The translations under genes and the position numbers were made by a program. A DNA stretch of 6,624 nt from assembly GCA_017391545.1 (NCBI GenBank), contig JAFOYD010000167.1, forward strand, positions 1 to 6,624, written 5' to 3'. This document shows positions 5,097-6,624 of the stretch, one piece after another; within the stretch, counting starts at the first letter, position 1, and the number at the start of each line of letters is the position of its first letter. The notes under the pieces are model-generated. The model made no database searches, was not told the origin of the DNA, and was given only the letters and a program-made list of their open reading frames with translations. This DNA comes from Lachnospiraceae bacterium (GTDB lineage: Bacteria > Bacillota > Clostridia > Lachnospirales > Lachnospiraceae).

Positions 5097-6624
5097 ATGG
5101 ATTTTAGAAAAAAGAAGATGCGACTCGGTGACCTGCTGGTACACACAGGTACCATTACACAGGAGCAGTTGGCAAAAGCTCTGGAAAAACAGAAAAAGTC
5201 AGGCATGAAGCTTGGCGAGACACTGGTCGATGAGGGAATTATTACGGAGGATGATATTGCGATGGCGCTGAGCCGTCAGCTGAATATTGAGATCGTAGAC
5301 CTCCAGAATATCAGTGTTGATAAGGCGGCAGCGAAGATGGTGCCGGTACATATCCTGAAAAAGTACACGATGATACCGTTTGCTTTTGATGAGAAGAACA
5401 AAAATGTCCTGCGTGTAGCGATGGAGAATCCGCTCGACACCTATGCACAGGAGGATATCTCCATCATCACCAACTATCAGGTAGATCCGGTCATCGCTAC
5501 GACCAGAAGTATCATGCTCGCCATCGATAAGTATCATGGACAGACAGAGACACAGAATGCCCTTGATCAGTACGCCAAGGAGAAAAAGCTGGATGTAGAG
5601 AGTGACGTGCAGGAGGAGAAAGAGGTCAGCAGCTCTCCAATCGTAAAGCTCGTAAAGGAAATGATTGATCTGGCGGTTCGTCAGAGAGCATCCGATATTC
5701 ATATCGAACCGATGGAGGAATACATCCGTATCCGTTTCCGTATCGATGGTGTGCTCCAGAAAAAGGCAAAGTACAACGTATCGGTACTGCCTGCCATCAT
5801 CGCACGTATCAAGATCATAGGCGGTATGGATATTTCCGAAAAGAGAAAGCCACAGGACGGTCGTATCACGCAGGTTGTAGACCATGTAGAGTATGATATC
5901 CGAGTGTCAATCCTGCCGACCGTGTTTGGCGAGAAGGTCGTTATGCGACTTACAGCCAAGATGGCGCTGACCAGAGAGAAGAGTCAGCTCGGACTAAAAC
6001 CGTATGAGCTGGAGCAGTTCGACTACATCATCAGGAACCCGCACGGCATCATGCTGGTAACAGGTCCGACAGGTAGTGGTAAGTCAACGACACTATACAC
6101 GGCACTTAGTGAATTGAACACAAATGACGTCAATATCATCACCGTCGAAGATCCTGTCGAGGCAAATATCGATGGTATCAATCAGGTGCAGGTAAACACA
6201 AAGGCAGAGCTGACCTTCGCAAGTGCGCTGCGTTCCATTCTGCGACAGGACCCTGATATCATCATGATCGGTGAGATTCGAGATACAGAGACAGCCGCAA
6301 TTGCGGTACAGGCAGCGATCACAGGACATCTGGTAGTAAGTACACTTCATACCAACTCGGCGGCAAGCTCCGTGACACGTCTTGAAGACATGGGCATCGA
6401 GTCCTACCTGATCGCAGACTCTGTAGTCGGTATCATCGCACAGCGACTTGTCAGACGTCTGTGTCCGGTATGTAAAAAGAAAAAGATTGCAACTGCTGAG
6501 GAAAAGGAGTTCATGGGCGTTCCCGTTGATCAGGAGATCACAATCTATGAGCCCTGTGGCTGCGCCAAGTGTGATCATACAGGTTATAAAGGACGAATCG
6601 GTGTGTATGAGATCATGAAGCTGA
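5097..6624 (+). CDS. pilB: Type IV pilus assembly ATPase, PilB/GspE family, with N-terminal MshEN domain (3' end outside window)
   Basis: 509 codons are visible and the frame is open at the window end, so perhaps 50-60 C-terminal residues are missing. The protein is a cytoplasmic hexameric ATPase that drives pilin polymerisation. Residues 9-32 and 38-61 are two 24-residue MshEN motifs (RLG...G.I...L...L..Q, then KLG...G.I...I...L..Q) separated by five residues, the arrangement known to bind c-di-GMP. The ATPase core shows Walker A GPTGSGKST (323-331), Asp box ITVEDPVE (348-355), Walker B DPDIIMIGEIRD (385-396) with E393, and His box GHLVVSTLHTN (410-420). A zinc-binding tetracysteine region follows: C456-x2-C459 and C489-x2-C492, with an extra C487. 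The start is supported by the RBS at 5081-5092. It is separated from the ATP-grasp operon by a promoter and terminator, so it probably begins a pilus operon continuing to the right. PilB is preferred over GspE because Gram-positives lack type II secretion. Confidence 0.95.
   Translation, partial: MDFRKKKMRLGDLLVHTGTITQEQLAKALEKQKKSGMKLGETLVDEGIITEDDIAMALSRQLNIEIVDLQNISVDKAAAKMVPVHILKKYTMIPFAFDEKNKNVLRVAMENPLDTYAQEDISIITNYQVDPVIATTRSIMLAIDKYHGQTETQNALDQYAKEKKLDVESDVQEEKEVSSSPIVKLVKEMIDLAVRQRASDIHIEPMEEYIRIRFRIDGVLQKKAKYNVSVLPAIIARIKIIGGMDISEKRKPQDGRITQVVDHVEYDIRVSILPTVFGEKVVMRLTAKMALTREKSQLGLKPYELEQFDYIIRNPHGIMLVTGPTGSGKSTTLYTALSELNTNDVNIITVEDPVEANIDGINQVQVNTKAELTFASALRSILRQDPDIIMIGEIRDTETAAIAVQAAITGHLVVSTLHTNSAASSVTRLEDMGIESYLIADSVVGIIAQRLVRRLCPVCKKKKIATAEEKEFMGVPVDQEITIYEPCGCAKCDHTGYKGRIGVYEIMKL

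Noticed and set aside
5199..5885. A 228-codon minus-strand ORF opposite the pilB-type gene.
   Set aside because: The + strand frame here encodes unmistakable MshEN and ATPase motifs. The antisense translation is a low-complexity mix rich in L, I, D, Y and H with no recognisable domain, so it is a codon-bias shadow.
6093..6578. A 161-codon minus-strand ORF opposite the Walker A to zinc region of the pilB-type gene.
   Set aside because: It is the complement of highly conserved ATPase motifs, and its product is a cysteine-rich, unrecognisable sequence.

Overview
The window looks like a chromosomal segment from a low-to-moderate GC Gram-positive anaerobe of the Clostridia, most likely Lachnospiraceae. 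This is inferred from AGGAGG-type ribosome binding sites, Firmicutes-style promoter and terminator signals, and the gene content: a Gram-positive type IV pilus ATPase next to a peptide-amidoligase type operon. No species can be named from the sequence alone. All six genes lie on the + strand and are tightly packed.

Bases 1-162 hold two hairpins and no convincing gene. The first (about 3-36) is probably the end of an upstream unit. The second (96-143) is terminator-like and ends only 19 nt before the first start codon.

Bases 163-4882 form one five-gene run with overlaps or gaps of at most 14 nt: (1) a circularly permuted ATP-grasp enzyme, (2) a short alpha-E protein, (3) a transglutaminase-like cysteine protease, (4) an M14-type zinc hydrolase of the AstE/AspA (succinylglutamate desuccinylase/aspartoacylase) family, and (5) a second, divergent member of that family. 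Genes 1-3 are the known core of a predicted peptide synthesis/tagging system that has no settled biochemical role. Genes 4-5 add a hydrolase pair. Gene 5 has lost both zinc-binding histidines and the catalytic glutamate but keeps the fold landmarks, so it looks like a pseudoenzyme partner of gene 4. The likely logic is that ATP-grasp plus alpha-E make an amide-linked product, and the protease and M14 hydrolase trim or remove it.

Bases 4883-5096 are a 214-bp intergenic region with a good sigmaA-like promoter (4965-4993) and a strong intrinsic-terminator-like hairpin (about 5024-5071) placed between that promoter and the next start codon, which suggests attenuation.

Bases 5097-6624 encode a PilB/GspE-type assembly ATPase cut off by the window end. 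Its N-terminus carries two tandem 24-residue motifs matching the cyclic-di-GMP-binding MshEN domain, so pilus assembly here is probably controlled by c-di-GMP. There is no sign of mobile elements, CRISPR arrays, tRNA or rRNA genes.
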